Positions 26,083-35,334 of a stretch of 64,000 bases of DNA are shown here, piece by piece. The notes beneath the pieces were generated by a model. It saw only the letters and a list, made by a program, of their open reading frames with translations, searched no databases and was not told where the DNA came from. The position numbers and the translations under genes are program-made. Source of the DNA: CAZPRW01 sp964577805. Its GTDB lineage: Bacteria; Verrucomicrobiota; Verrucomicrobiia; Opitutales; JAIRKQ01. The stretch covers positions 1 through 64,000 of the forward strand of contig CAZOAG010000003.1 of NCBI GenBank assembly GCA_964577805.1. Direction: 5' to 3'. Every line of letters starts with the position of its first letter. Positions within the stretch are counted from its first letter, which is position 1.

Positions 26083-28236
26083 TCATCGCAATAGATTGAT
26101 TTCTGTATTCAAAAATTTCCCAAACACATTGAATACTTCATATCGTGCGAGATCTATCAACGATTCAACATCTTTTGAAGAAGCATTGTTATGATTTATG
26201 ATAAAATTAGCATGCTGATCTGAAATCTTAGCACCACCGACAGAAAATCCTTTTAGGCCACATCGATCAATCAATGCACCTGCACAATAATCCTCTCCAT
26301 TTTTGAAAACAGATCCAAAAGAACCCACTTTTGGTTGATGCAATATTCTCCATTTCAATAATTCTTGCGAAACATTTTTAAAATAAGACTCCGGCATTTT
26401 TTCATCAAATGCAAACGTTGCACCAATTATAACATGTCCTGCAGGAAATACTGATTTACGATAGCCAAAACGAAGAGCACTACGCTCAATAACATGAAAA
26501 TTACCATCCATGTCCAACGTTTCAATAGATACCAATTTATCTGAAATGGCCTGCTCATGAGACCCTGCGTTCATGATGATAGCACCACCAATACAACAAG
26601 GAATATATGCCAGTTTTTCTATCCCAATATATCCCATATCGCTGACACAACGACAGAACTCTTGAATCCGAACACCAGCACCACAACGAACAACATTATC
26701 GGATTTCCATTCTACATCATCCCAAACAGCACCCTCTAAATGGACAACAACACAATTAATTATATCGTATGGTGGCAACAATTTCGTACCTTTTCCAAGA
26801 AAAACATATTTAAGATTAAGATTTTTACAAATGTTCAATACATGTTTCAATTCATCTATTGATTTCGGCTCAACAAACAGTTTAGCAGTGCTTTTTATAC
26901 GGATTGAAAAATATTTTGTAATATCTTTGTTCTTTTCGGAGTTTATGCTGTATTTTTTCAATATATTCTCAGCGATATTGAATGCTAAATTGCTAACATA
27001 TCTCGTTGCATGTTTTAAAATATTACCTGCACCGACAAATAACACGACCTGTTTATGGTCATTTTTAAGAATTTTTTCGTAAAATGCCTGAATTTGTTGA
27101 TCAAAATCACGCAATGCAATCATGCATTTATCATCATGCTGTAAACATTGATAAACCAAATCGCTACTAACACCTTCTATTTTATCTTCGAACGCCGTGT
27201 ACAGTTCAACAACAGCAACTCGATCAAATCCATCCAAAATAGAGGCAAATTCTTTAAAATATTGTTTTGTGCGCGACAATCGATGTGGCTGAAAAATAAT
27301 ATTAATATCATAATCGCAATATCGAGACCTGACAAATCTCAATAAGGCTTCTAACTCTGTCGGATGATGTGCATAATCATGAATAAAAATACATTTATCA
27401 TCCTTTAACAGAATATCATTTCGTCGCTGAACCCCACAAAACTGTTCTGGCATGACAAATGATTGTTGAAAAATTGTTTCCAATGCAAATTTCGCAATTT
27501 CCTGATTACGAAGTGTAAAATCCTGTACTGGCAAATTTTCTATTGATACAAATTTTTCAATGAACTTCTTGCCCAATGTTGTAAAAACACGATCTTCAGA
27601 AGGAACAATGACATTCGATTTAGTACGCGCAAATAAATCACGAAATGCATTAACTAACCTATCATGACCACCATAATTAACAATATGATCATCATCATAA
27701 TTCAATGCAATGGTACATTCTGGAGAAAAATTTTCCATAGTACCATCGCTTTCATCAATTTCGGCAACCAACCATTCTGAATCTACATTATACATCGATG
27801 GCGAAATCTTATTGCTTTGAAAAAAGCCACCTAAGACATAATCGAAAGTATATCCATTTGCTTTCAATATATCTATACAATTTGCCGTAACCGATGTTTT
27901 CCCATGAGAACCAACTACAGCCAATAATTTTCTATCGCTACATACACGTGCTAAAAATTCACCACGACGCAATATCGGAATATCATTTTTTATGGCCTCC
28001 TGACAAATGACATCGTTATCTACATTTATCGCACTAGAACGTACAACAATATCGCAATATGGTGGAATTATTTTCGATGGCAAAAAAATTACTTTATTGT
28101 TAATTAATAGATCCTTTATTTTTAGATTAACAACGTCATCCCATCCATAAACAGAATATCCGCGCATTGATAAATAAATAGCCAATGGAGCCATACCAGC
28201 ACCACATATACCAAGCATACATACACGTTGTTTCAT
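26083..28236 (-). CDS. MurC-MurB fusion: UDP-MurNAc:L-alanine ligase and UDP-MurNAc dehydrogenase
   Basis: One 717-residue protein joins two peptidoglycan precursor enzymes. Residues 1 to about 440 are MurC: GICGAGMAPLA near 9, the ATP loop GSHGKTSVTANC near 109, and EIDESDGT near 165. From about 450 the rest is MurB: a FAD domain starting STAKLFVEPKSIDEL, CIGGAIIMNAGSHEQA, the catalytic-serine loop GSFGSVFKN, and the terminal Glu in NTEINLL. MurB makes the substrate that MurC uses, so the fusion couples consecutive steps. It overlaps murG by four bases. No lesion is seen, so both halves should be active. Confidence 0.93.
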   Translation of the reverse strand: MKQRVCMLGICGAGMAPLAIYLSMRGYSVYGWDDVVNLKIKDLLINNKVIFLPSKIIPPYCDIVVRSSAINVDNDVICQEAIKNDIPILRRGEFLARVCSDRKLLAVVGSHGKTSVTANCIDILKANGYTFDYVLGGFFQSNKISPSMYNVDSEWLVAEIDESDGTMENFSPECTIALNYDDDHIVNYGGHDRLVNAFRDLFARTKSNVIVPSEDRVFTTLGKKFIEKFVSIENLPVQDFTLRNQEIAKFALETIFQQSFVMPEQFCGVQRRNDILLKDDKCIFIHDYAHHPTELEALLRFVRSRYCDYDINIIFQPHRLSRTKQYFKEFASILDGFDRVAVVELYTAFEDKIEGVSSDLVYQCLQHDDKCMIALRDFDQQIQAFYEKILKNDHKQVVLFVGAGNILKHATRYVSNLAFNIAENILKKYSINSEKNKDITKYFSIRIKSTAKLFVEPKSIDELKHVLNICKNLNLKYVFLGKGTKLLPPYDIINCVVVHLEGAVWDDVEWKSDNVVRCGAGVRIQEFCRCVSDMGYIGIEKLAYIPCCIGGAIIMNAGSHEQAISDKLVSIETLDMDGNFHVIERSALRFGYRKSVFPAGHVIIGATFAFDEKMPESYFKNVSQELLKWRILHQPKVGSFGSVFKNGEDYCAGALIDRCGLKGFSVGGAKISDQHANFIINHNNASSKDVESLIDLARYEVFNVFGKFLNTEINLLR

Positions 28237-29315
28237 TTTTTTGCTATCTGTTCTATTATTTCAACAATCCTATTGGTTTCAGACTCCATACACTCATGTG
28301 ACTCATCACTAAAATGTGTAATCATGTCTGATTTATTAGAAAAAAAGTTTACAATCAATCCGTACAACATACACATATCTTCTTCGTGCACGACCATAGC
28401 TCCATGCTTCTTAGCATATTGTGCATTTGCTTCCTGATGGTTGTCTGCAGCCTTAGGATATGGAACAAGTATCATTGGAAGAGAAAAATATTCAGCTTCT
28501 GCTATCGTACCAGCACCTGCACGACATACCAATAAATCTGTCGCACTCAATAAATTCGACATATCATCACAAAAAGGCAGCCATACATTTTTTACACAAC
28601 CACTACCGACGTTATTCTGTTTGCACATGTCATAATTGTTAGGACCACAGACACATACAATTGAAATATCATGCGAATTGATCTGTTGAAAATTTTCATG
28701 CGCCCATCTTGTCAATGAATGCGCTCCTTGACTACCTCCTAAAATCGTCACTACACGAGAATTTGAATCCAACCCAAACATAGCTCGCGCATCCAACGGC
28801 TGCACACGCATAATTTCACGACGCAATGGCATCCCAGCACTAATTTCTTTTTTTTGCAATCGAGGATTGTCAAAATGAACATCCTTCGGCAGGAATACCA
28901 CTTTTGCCATCCACGCCAATAATCTGATACTTTTGCCGATTACACGATTCGACTCATGCAAAACCACTGGCTTTCGCAATAAAAACGCTGCTATTACAAC
29001 AGGAACATTCGTAAATCCACCGAACCCAACAACCACATCAAAATTTCTTTTTCGTAGCAAATTAAAACACATCAAAATAGAACGAACTTGTGATGTAAAA
29101 AATTTTAAAAGGCCAGAAAATGTTTTCAAAAACGGTCTGGCCGGCAGAACTTCATATTTCAACTGCGGATATTTTTTAATTACCAACTTATCGATTGATT
29201 TATTGCTAATCAACAATGCGCAATCGTGCCCATCATTTATCAATGCCTCAGCCACAGCAATTCCTGGCGCCAAATGACCACCCGTCCCACCACATGCTAT
29301 CGCAAATTTTGTCAT
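28233..29315 (-). CDS. murG: UDP-GlcNAc:undecaprenyl-PP-MurNAc-pentapeptide transferase MurG
   Basis: Membrane-associated GT-B enzyme that makes lipid II. The N-terminal glycine loop CGGTGGHLAPGIAVAEAL is exact. GFGGFTNVPVVIAAFLLRKPVVLHESN follows near residue 97, and ILGGSQGAHSLTRW near 190. The C-terminal acceptor loop CRAGAGTIAEAEYFSLPMILVPYPKAADNHQ completes the family set. The length of 360 aa is normal. It is the first protein gene of the run that continues through murC-murB to the pseudopilins. Confidence 0.97.
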   Translation of the reverse strand: MTKFAIACGGTGGHLAPGIAVAEALINDGHDCALLISNKSIDKLVIKKYPQLKYEVLPARPFLKTFSGLLKFFTSQVRSILMCFNLLRKRNFDVVVGFGGFTNVPVVIAAFLLRKPVVLHESNRVIGKSIRLLAWMAKVVFLPKDVHFDNPRLQKKEISAGMPLRREIMRVQPLDARAMFGLDSNSRVVTILGGSQGAHSLTRWAHENFQQINSHDISIVCVCGPNNYDMCKQNNVGSGCVKNVWLPFCDDMSNLLSATDLLVCRAGAGTIAEAEYFSLPMILVPYPKAADNHQEANAQYAKKHGAMVVHEEDMCMLYGLIVNFFSNKSDMITHFSDESHECMESETNRIVEIIEQIAKK

Positions 29316-29409
29316 CGCGCAGCGATGCTGAACAATTAAAACAAAATGTCAAAACCAAACATTCAGCCAACATTTGTTATAAACAAACATCCATACAATA
29401 TTACGAATA

Positions 29410-29483
29410 TGGCTGCCCGATCAGGGCTCGAACCTAAACAAACGGAGTCAGAATCCGTTGTGCTACCATTACACCATCGGGCA
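29410..29483 (-). tRNA. tRNA-Gln, anticodon CTG
   Basis: Cloverleaf on the minus strand: acceptor stem TGCCCGA / TCGGGCA, D-arm with GTGTAATGGTAGCAC, anticodon arm ACGGA-TTCTGAC-TCCGT giving anticodon CTG (reads CAG), T-arm with GGTTCGAGCCC, discriminator G and an encoded CCA (29412-29410). All stems pair well. It lies 95 bp upstream of murG on the same strand. Confidence 0.95.
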
Positions 29484-29487
29484 TCTC

Positions 29488-29508
29488 CTGTCGAAAACGA
29501 ATCGACAG
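29488..29508 (-). other. hairpin directly 5' of tRNA-Gln
   Basis: A perfect 7-bp inverted repeat CTGTCGA / TCGACAG with a 7-base loop sits four bases before the mature tRNA 5' end. It may be part of the tRNA precursor leader and affect processing, or be a weak terminator of unknown transcripts. Confidence 0.35.
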
Positions 29509-29627
29509 CACCAGCCAAACAATATTACTCAAAAACTCAAGAAAAAACACTTCAAATATGACTACCAAAAAAATCAAATCCAACCAAATTTTTATGTCGC
29601 ATTTCTTAAAGATTTTTACAAAGTGCA

Positions 29628-31493
29628 ATGCAAATGTCTCAACGTTCCTCAAACAACACATCGAAAACTTTTTTAGAACTAATAGACCTGTATGCGAGCA
29701 ACACTAGAGAGAGAGAAGCAATTGATCTGTTAAGATCAGCACCTTTTGCCTCAGGAAAAGATGTATCTCCAAAAACAATAGAAAAATATATTAACAAATT
29801 AAGCAAAGAATTTGGCACAAAATATGCTATTTTTATTTTTTATATTATAGAAAAAATCTATGACAATGCTATTTCCAACAGTCTGTATACTGGCATTAAT
29901 CCATGTCACCAAATAAAAAACATCAAAAAGATCACAAATCATAGAAAAAATATTTTATTATCCATCACAACGTGGCTACTCGTTATTTTTACAACACTGT
30001 CATTGACTGCATTTGCAGCATCGAAATTCATCATTAAAGAATTTGGCAATGTAAACATCGACCAATTGCTATTACATATCCGTATTGCAGAAGGAATTAA
30101 TATTATTGATACATTAATGATAAAACGTGTTTTAAAATATGGCTCTGAATTGTTTGTAGCGACAATTTTATTAATCATTACAACATATGCAACGTTACAT
30201 CATATCAATATTAAAAACAGCATTCGCAAGACATGGCGTAAAATAAAAAATATTATCTTTCGCATTAAACATTCCTTTTTTGCAAAAAACGCATTATACT
30301 GTTTGTTTTTGATCGGCGTCATTTCATTCAGCCTGACGCAAACGAACAAATTATTGCCATTTGCACAATGGGCAACACGAAAATCATCTCATTGGATAGA
30401 AAAAAATTATTATCAATTAGACACATCTCGTGCTACTTTCAACAAAGATCAAAAACGCAATCTCATCATGATCGTTTTAGAATCGATGGAAGATGGATTC
30501 AAGGACTCAAATATTTACGGCGTAAATCTAATTCCAGAACTTATATCATTACAATCGCAAGGGATTTGCTTTTACGGTTACAAAAAAACACCAGGTTCTT
30601 CTTGCACAATAGATGGTTTATCAGCGCACACAACTGGTATGCCATTAGCCAATCTTGGATCGTCATGGTTATGGAAAGCAAAATATAACAATTTATTAGT
30701 AAATACCCATTCCATATTCAACATTTTGGACAGCTTGGGATATAAAACAGCATGGTTTAGTGGTGCTTCTGGAAAATTTACTGCAAAACATAATTTTTTC
30801 GCATCACATGGAATCCAAGAATGTTACGACAGAGAATATTGGGAAAGTTCAGGATATCAATTGAATGGACAAAATATTGGAATTTCGTGGCTCGGGTATA
30901 ATGATGAATTTCTATTTGCACGGCTACAAGAATGGTTAAGTAACAATAATAATACAAACACAGAATTTGCTATATTGTTTGAAACTGGCGACACGCATCA
31001 ACCAAATGGTTTTGCTTCCACTATTTACAGAAATTTTGGAGATCATAGGGACAGTATACGTGCTGCATCAATAATGACCTCAAACTTTATAAAATGGGCA
31101 GAACAACAACCATGGTATAATGACACAACTGTAGTAATTGTCGGAGATCATCCATGGATGGATGCAAAAAACAAATTTACACAAAAGTACACTCGACGCA
31201 GCAATAATCGAGAAATATTCAATCTAATTATTAACTCAACTATCGGAACACCAGGCGAATGTTTTGATATTCCAGGTGGATTTTCAGCAATGGACCTTGC
31301 ACCGACTTATTTAAACGCAATGGGAATAAATTTTTCATCTTATAATAAAAAATTTGAACAGTCATCTAATACACGAATTGGGCTTGGACAATCATTGTTT
31401 TGTGACCAACCAACGCTTATTGCCAAAATTGGACATGAAAGGTTCATAGAAAAAATCAACAGAAAGAGCAAATTTTATCGCGAATTATTTTAA
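29628..31493 (+). CDS. MdoB/OpgB-like phosphoglycerol (or phosphoethanolamine) transferase, alkaline phosphatase superfamily
   Basis: Membrane enzyme of the LtaS/MdoB type that moves a phospholipid head group onto a sugar chain outside the inner membrane. About 100 cytosolic residues are followed by hydrophobic segments near 109-130, 174-190 and 222-238. The catalytic domain starts at RNLIMIVLESMEDG (metal-binding Glu285). Its nucleophile region PGSSCTIDGLSAHTTGMPL resembles the TIAGM...CGIPL stretch of OpgB, making Thr327 the likely nucleophile. VIVGDHPWMDAKN supplies further metal ligands. Only about three membrane helices are seen against five in LtaS. It is divergent from the tRNA. The acceptor is unknown; LPS or a periplasmic glycan is plausible. 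Confidence 0.8.
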   Translation: MQMSQRSSNNTSKTFLELIDLYASNTREREAIDLLRSAPFASGKDVSPKTIEKYINKLSKEFGTKYAIFIFYIIEKIYDNAISNSLYTGINPCHQIKNIKKITNHRKNILLSITTWLLVIFTTLSLTAFAASKFIIKEFGNVNIDQLLLHIRIAEGINIIDTLMIKRVLKYGSELFVATILLIITTYATLHHINIKNSIRKTWRKIKNIIFRIKHSFFAKNALYCLFLIGVISFSLTQTNKLLPFAQWATRKSSHWIEKNYYQLDTSRATFNKDQKRNLIMIVLESMEDGFKDSNIYGVNLIPELISLQSQGICFYGYKKTPGSSCTIDGLSAHTTGMPLANLGSSWLWKAKYNNLLVNTHSIFNILDSLGYKTAWFSGASGKFTAKHNFFASHGIQECYDREYWESSGYQLNGQNIGISWLGYNDEFLFARLQEWLSNNNNTNTEFAILFETGDTHQPNGFASTIYRNFGDHRDSIRAASIMTSNFIKWAEQQPWYNDTTVVIVGDHPWMDAKNKFTQKYTRRSNNREIFNLIINSTIGTPGECFDIPGGFSAMDLAPTYLNAMGINFSSYNKKFEQSSNTRIGLGQSLFCDQPTLIAKIGHERFIEKINRKSKFYRELF

Positions 31494-31700
31494 TATATCA
31501 GATAGAATTAGACCAACAATTTAATCGTCTAAACAACTAATGCATGGCATGACTTTTTGCATGTAAGATAATCAATTTGACTTGAATATTTACTAGACCT
31601 AAGCACTAGTATTTGCACATCACAAATTAAATTTTTTTAGAAAAATTTATCAAGTGCCTCTGCTAATACATAAACTAGTAAAATCAAAATATAGTTACTA
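31494..31700. other. intergenic stretch between converging genes
   Basis: Just over 200 bp between the MdoB-like gene and the deaminase gene. It is AT-rich, has stops in every plus frame, and no strong hairpin with a T tract was found. Confidence 0.4.
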
Positions 31701-32174
31701 CTACAATTGAACAATTCTCATTCCCCATTCTGAACACAATTCAGCAACATATGGGTCATTATTATAATCGTAATGATATTTTATCATAGCAATACCGGAC
31801 GATGCAAGCAATTTCGCACACTGTAAACAAGGATAATGAGTCACATAAGCAACAGCACCAAAAATGCTGACACCTCTGCGTGCAGCATCAGTAATGGCAT
31901 TTTGTTCAGCGTGCACTGTCGCCTGTTCATGACCATCACGTACTTTTGAATTATGCGGTGCACCAGCAATAAAACCATTGTATCCAGCAGCAATAACACG
32001 ATTGCGATGTTCTCCCTGCGAAACTAACACACAACCAACATGTAACCTGCCACAATTCGACCGCGTTGACAACAACAATGCAGTCGCCATGAAATAATCA
32101 TCCCAATTTGGCCGACTATTATCATTAGCGACAACACCACCAACAGCGTGCGTTAACCAAAATTCATCATTCAT
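31701..32174 (-). CDS. deoxycytidylate deaminase (ComEB-like)
   Basis: Zinc deaminase converting dCMP to dUMP, which feeds thymidylate synthesis. The catalytic motif HAEQNAI is near residue 88 and the second zinc motif PCLQCAKLL near 114. GCVLVSQ and GYNGFIAGAPH are typical of the dCMP/ComEB group. An AGGAG abuts the in-frame TTG at 32189, so that codon cannot be the start. The ATG at 32174 has a long 15-base spacing and gives 157 aa. It is eight bases downstream of fabD's stop or less, so it is cotranscribed. A broader deaminase specificity is possible. Confidence 0.85.
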   Translation of the reverse strand: MNDEFWLTHAVGGVVANDNSRPNWDDYFMATALLLSTRSNCGRLHVGCVLVSQGEHRNRVIAAGYNGFIAGAPHNSKVRDGHEQATVHAEQNAITDAARRGVSIFGAVAYVTHYPCLQCAKLLASSGIAMIKYHYDYNNDPYVAELCSEWGMRIVQL

Positions 32175-32196
32175 AAAAACATCAAACAACTCCTAA

Positions 32197-33102
32197 TTAC
32201 ATATTGTAGTCGTCTGATTTATCAAAACTTACAACCGACACTGATTTATCAATCTTTTTTATCAGTCCAGATAATGTTCTCCCTGCGCCACATTCAATAA
32301 ATTCTGACACGCCCATGCTGATCGCACGCATACAACAACCTTCAAATAAAACAGGAGAAACAATCTGTTTAACCAATAAATCCTTTATAACAACCGGGTC
32401 ACTCACAACATTCGCCATAACATTGCTCAACACTGGAACCTGAGGAACACTGAATGTAATATCACGCAAAAACTTTTCAAACCCAATACTAGCAGATTCC
32501 ATCAACGGAGAATGATATGCGCCAGCAACATTCAATGGCAACACACGTTTGAATGACATTTGTTCTGCTATCGAACGTGCTACTTGTATACATTTTGCAT
32601 CGCCAGATAATACTATTTGACCAGGACAATTGAGGTTTGCCTTATAAACATTCGCAGAAGCACATACAGTATCAACATCATCAGTATTTCCACCTAACAA
32701 GCATAACATACTGCCATTAGTCCGTTCACATGCCTCTTGCATAAGACAAGAACGCTCTGCAACAATAGCCAATCCTGTTTCGAAATCATAAACTCCTGCA
32801 GTCCACAACGCGGTCAACTCGCCCAAACTTAAACCGAATGCTACTGATTGTTCCTTCTCAGGAAACAAAGACCGTAGTACAGCAACTGCAGCAACACTAT
32901 GTAAAAACAATGCTGGCTGACATACTTTAGTCTGCGTCAAAACATCATCTGGGCCATAAAAACATGTCTGCAAAAATGATTCACCGAATATCTTTTCGGC
33001 CGCTCTATAAAATGAACGCACAACAGGGAACGATTCATATAATGACTGCCCCATGCCAACATACTGCGCACCTTGACCAGGAAAGACTAATGCCGTTGCC
33101 AT
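32197..33102 (-). CDS. fabD: malonyl-CoA:ACP transacylase
   Basis: Loads malonyl groups onto acyl carrier protein for fatty-acid elongation. FPGQGAQYVGMG opens the protein. The active-site serine is in AFGLSLGELTALW (GLSLGE at about residue 90). The catalytic histidine is in GAYHSPLM near 200, and EFIECGAGRTLSGLIKK ends it. The length of 301 aa is normal. It sits between rpmG and the deaminase gene on the minus strand. Confidence 0.96.
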   Translation of the reverse strand: MATALVFPGQGAQYVGMGQSLYESFPVVRSFYRAAEKIFGESFLQTCFYGPDDVLTQTKVCQPALFLHSVAAVAVLRSLFPEKEQSVAFGLSLGELTALWTAGVYDFETGLAIVAERSCLMQEACERTNGSMLCLLGGNTDDVDTVCASANVYKANLNCPGQIVLSGDAKCIQVARSIAEQMSFKRVLPLNVAGAYHSPLMESASIGFEKFLRDITFSVPQVPVLSNVMANVVSDPVVIKDLLVKQIVSPVLFEGCCMRAISMGVSEFIECGAGRTLSGLIKKIDKSVSVVSFDKSDDYNM

Positions 33103-33139
33103 ACCACAATCAACAACAATGAAAATCTAAAATAGAAGC

Positions 33140-33310
33140 TTACCCTTTTATTTCGCGATGCAAAGTATGACGTTTTAAAAACTTATTGTACTTCATCTTC
33201 TCCACACGCTCTGTCTGAACCTTTTTATTGCGAGTAGACATATAACGCGAAACAGGCTTTCCTTCTTTTTTAGCTTCTGTACATTCTAAAATAATATATT
33301 CTCGTGGCAT
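33140..33310 (-). CDS. rpmG: 50S ribosomal protein L33
   Basis: A 56-residue ribosomal protein too short to stand out as an ORF. The translation begins [18 protein letters not shown], continues RYMSTRNKK and ends [16 protein letters not shown], which is the L33 pattern (TTKNKRN-type core and KYDP-like C-terminal lobe). Only one Cys is present, so it is the zinc-free form. It is followed 38 bp later by fabD on the same strand. Confidence 0.93.
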   Translation of the reverse strand: MPREYIILECTEAKKEGKPVSRYMSTRNKKVQTERVEKMKYNKFLKRHTLHREIKG

Positions 33311-33426
33311 ACTAGATCCCTGATATCACCGCAGGTAAATTGTTCATAAACAAAAGACAAGCAGAAAGTTTTAACGTATAAAACAACAAACAAATCTTCG
33401 GTTAAGGAATTTTCGTCATTTATGCA

Positions 33427-34530
33427 CTATTTATTAAATCGGAAGACGGCAACATCACCATCTTTAAAAATATAATCTTTCCCTTCCAACCTCGCCCTAC
33501 CAGCATCACGCGACCCTGCCCAACCATGATATTTTATAATGTCATCGAAATCAACAACTTCCGCCTTAATAAATCCTTTTTCAAAATCACCATGAATAAT
33601 ACCAGCACATTGAGGAGCTTTCATACCACGTCGAAATGTCCATGCACGCGACTCATCCTCTCCTGTCGTAAAAAATGATGCTAGTCCTAATAATTCATAA
33701 ACACTACGAATCAACTGTGACAACCCACTATCAACAACACCAATATCCTTCAATAATGTTTCTGACTCATCAACACTCATGTCGACAAGATCAGCCTCTA
33801 TTTGAGCACAAATAACACATGTTGCTGAATTTCCATAACCAGCAGCATATTTTCGTACAGACTCTACAAAGTCATTCGTCCCTGAACCTGTGATACACTC
33901 TTCATCAACATTACATGCAAAAATTACAGGTTTGGTCGTCAATAAATTATACATTCGTATTCGTGACCATGTATCATCATCAAAATCCATAGAAATTATT
34001 GCACGACCATTATTCAATGCATTTCGCAATTCCGTCAATATATCGACGTTTTCTTTGGCATCTTTATCATTACTTTTGGCCTTTTTAATATTCCGCTCCA
34101 ATTGTACTTCTACAGACTGCAAATCTGCTAACAATAATTCAGTATTAATAATTTCAATATCACGTATTGGGTCTACATCACCTGAATTATGAACAATATT
34201 TTCATTGCGGAAACATCTAACAACATGAACAATAGCATCAACTTCACGAATATTTGCCAAAAATTTATTACCGAGTCCTTCTCCAGTGCTCGCACCTGCT
34301 ACCAAACCTGCAATATCCACCATTTCTATCGCAGCATGAATTGTCTTCTTGCTATGTGACAACTCAGTTAATTGTTTCAGTCTTACATCTGGCACCTCAA
34401 CAACACCAACATTTGGTTCAATCGTACAAAATGGATAATTTTGCGCCTCTGCCCTGTGCGTCCTAGTCAAAGCATTAAACAAAGTACTTTTTCCAACATT
34501 CGGCAATCCAACTATTCCAGCCTGCAACAT
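33427..34530 (-). CDS. ychF: redox-sensitive ATPase/GTPase YchF (Obg family)
   Basis: Universal OLA1/YchF P-loop ATPase that binds ribosomes. The P-loop GLPNVGKSTLFNALT is at residues 8-22, followed by YPFCTIEPNVGVV. DIAGLVAGASTGEGLGN is near residue 72. The C-terminal TGS-like domain reads RAWTFRRGMKAPQCAGIIHGDFEKGFIKAEV. The length of 367 aa is normal. It is downstream of the 215-residue orphan on the same strand. Confidence 0.97.
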   Translation of the reverse strand: MLQAGIVGLPNVGKSTLFNALTRTHRAEAQNYPFCTIEPNVGVVEVPDVRLKQLTELSHSKKTIHAAIEMVDIAGLVAGASTGEGLGNKFLANIREVDAIVHVVRCFRNENIVHNSGDVDPIRDIEIINTELLLADLQSVEVQLERNIKKAKSNDKDAKENVDILTELRNALNNGRAIISMDFDDDTWSRIRMYNLLTTKPVIFACNVDEECITGSGTNDFVESVRKYAAGYGNSATCVICAQIEADLVDMSVDESETLLKDIGVVDSGLSQLIRSVYELLGLASFFTTGEDESRAWTFRRGMKAPQCAGIIHGDFEKGFIKAEVVDFDDIIKYHGWAGSRDAGRARLEGKDYIFKDGDVAVFRFNK

Positions 34531-34577
34531 AGAAATGTTTCTATGGCTAACAAAATGACTGTGTCAATGGAATTAAA

Positions 34578-35225
34578 CTACTCATCGTCATTACGACAAT
34601 CAGCATGTTTACTCATTGCAATCCCATACCATGCAAGCTCACGAATATCAAATAAAGCAACTCCAATGTCACTCTTTAAACCATTCATTTTTCCAGAAAA
34701 CTTTGGCATTTGTCCGGCTAATACTATAGCATTATTTACATAAGAAATGGCCTGCTTGAAATGACATACTGCCAATAAATATTCTCCAACATCAATATTC
34801 GCCACACCGCAAATCATTTCGCAACGAATATCATTTATGCATTTTATAAATCCCCAGTAATCTTTGACGACAAGTGTTTTATTCTCACCAAACAGCAATT
34901 CCAAAATTTTCTCTAAAAAATAGCAGACTGATCGTGTAGCAATATATATTGGATTTTTATGAAATGTAACAACATCTGACATTATTGACTGCCTGCCAGA
35001 CATCCCTGAGACAACCCTATCCCATTTCATCTTAGCGAAGATCATATCTAAATGATTAGCGATATGTCTTGTAAGAATAAATAATTTAAAAAATTTACCA
35101 GCTTCTGCATCTATAGCAGATAAATAAACATGCCATTGTTTTTCAGTGAGCGAAAATTGCGCCCACTCTTCAAAATCGCCTTGTGGATAATATTTTTCTA
35201 ATGACATTTCGCAACAACCTAGCAT
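34578..35225 (-). CDS. hypothetical protein, 215 aa
   Basis: Not recognised. A soluble, mostly helical protein rich in aromatic residues (SLTEKQWHVYLSAIDAEAGKFFKLF near the start) with no signal peptide. The pattern suggests a four-helix or all-alpha fold. It is 47 bp upstream of ychF and divergent from miaB. The start could be the ATG at 35225 or the ATG six codons later; both lack a strong ribosome binding site. Well-formed codon use and composition support a real gene. Confidence 0.65.
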   Translation of the reverse strand: MLGCCEMSLEKYYPQGDFEEWAQFSLTEKQWHVYLSAIDAEAGKFFKLFILTRHIANHLDMIFAKMKWDRVVSGMSGRQSIMSDVVTFHKNPIYIATRSVCYFLEKILELLFGENKTLVVKDYWGFIKCINDIRCEMICGVANIDVGEYLLAVCHFKQAISYVNNAIVLAGQMPKFSGKMNGLKSDIGVALFDIRELAWYGIAMSKHADCRNDDE

Positions 35226-35334
35226 TCATACATAACAACTTATCTTTTGCAATCAAATTTTTAGCACTAACAACAAAGATATTTGCAAAATTAATACAGG
35301 TCATTAGTGACACTCACAATAGTAATATATTTCT

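Noticed and set aside
26083..28236. assembly artefact joining murC and murB
   Set aside because: The frame is continuous for 717 codons with intact motifs in both halves and no gap or repeat at the junction.
31494..31700. remnant gene or terminator between converging genes
   Set aside because: Stops occur in every frame and no hairpin with a T tract is convincing.
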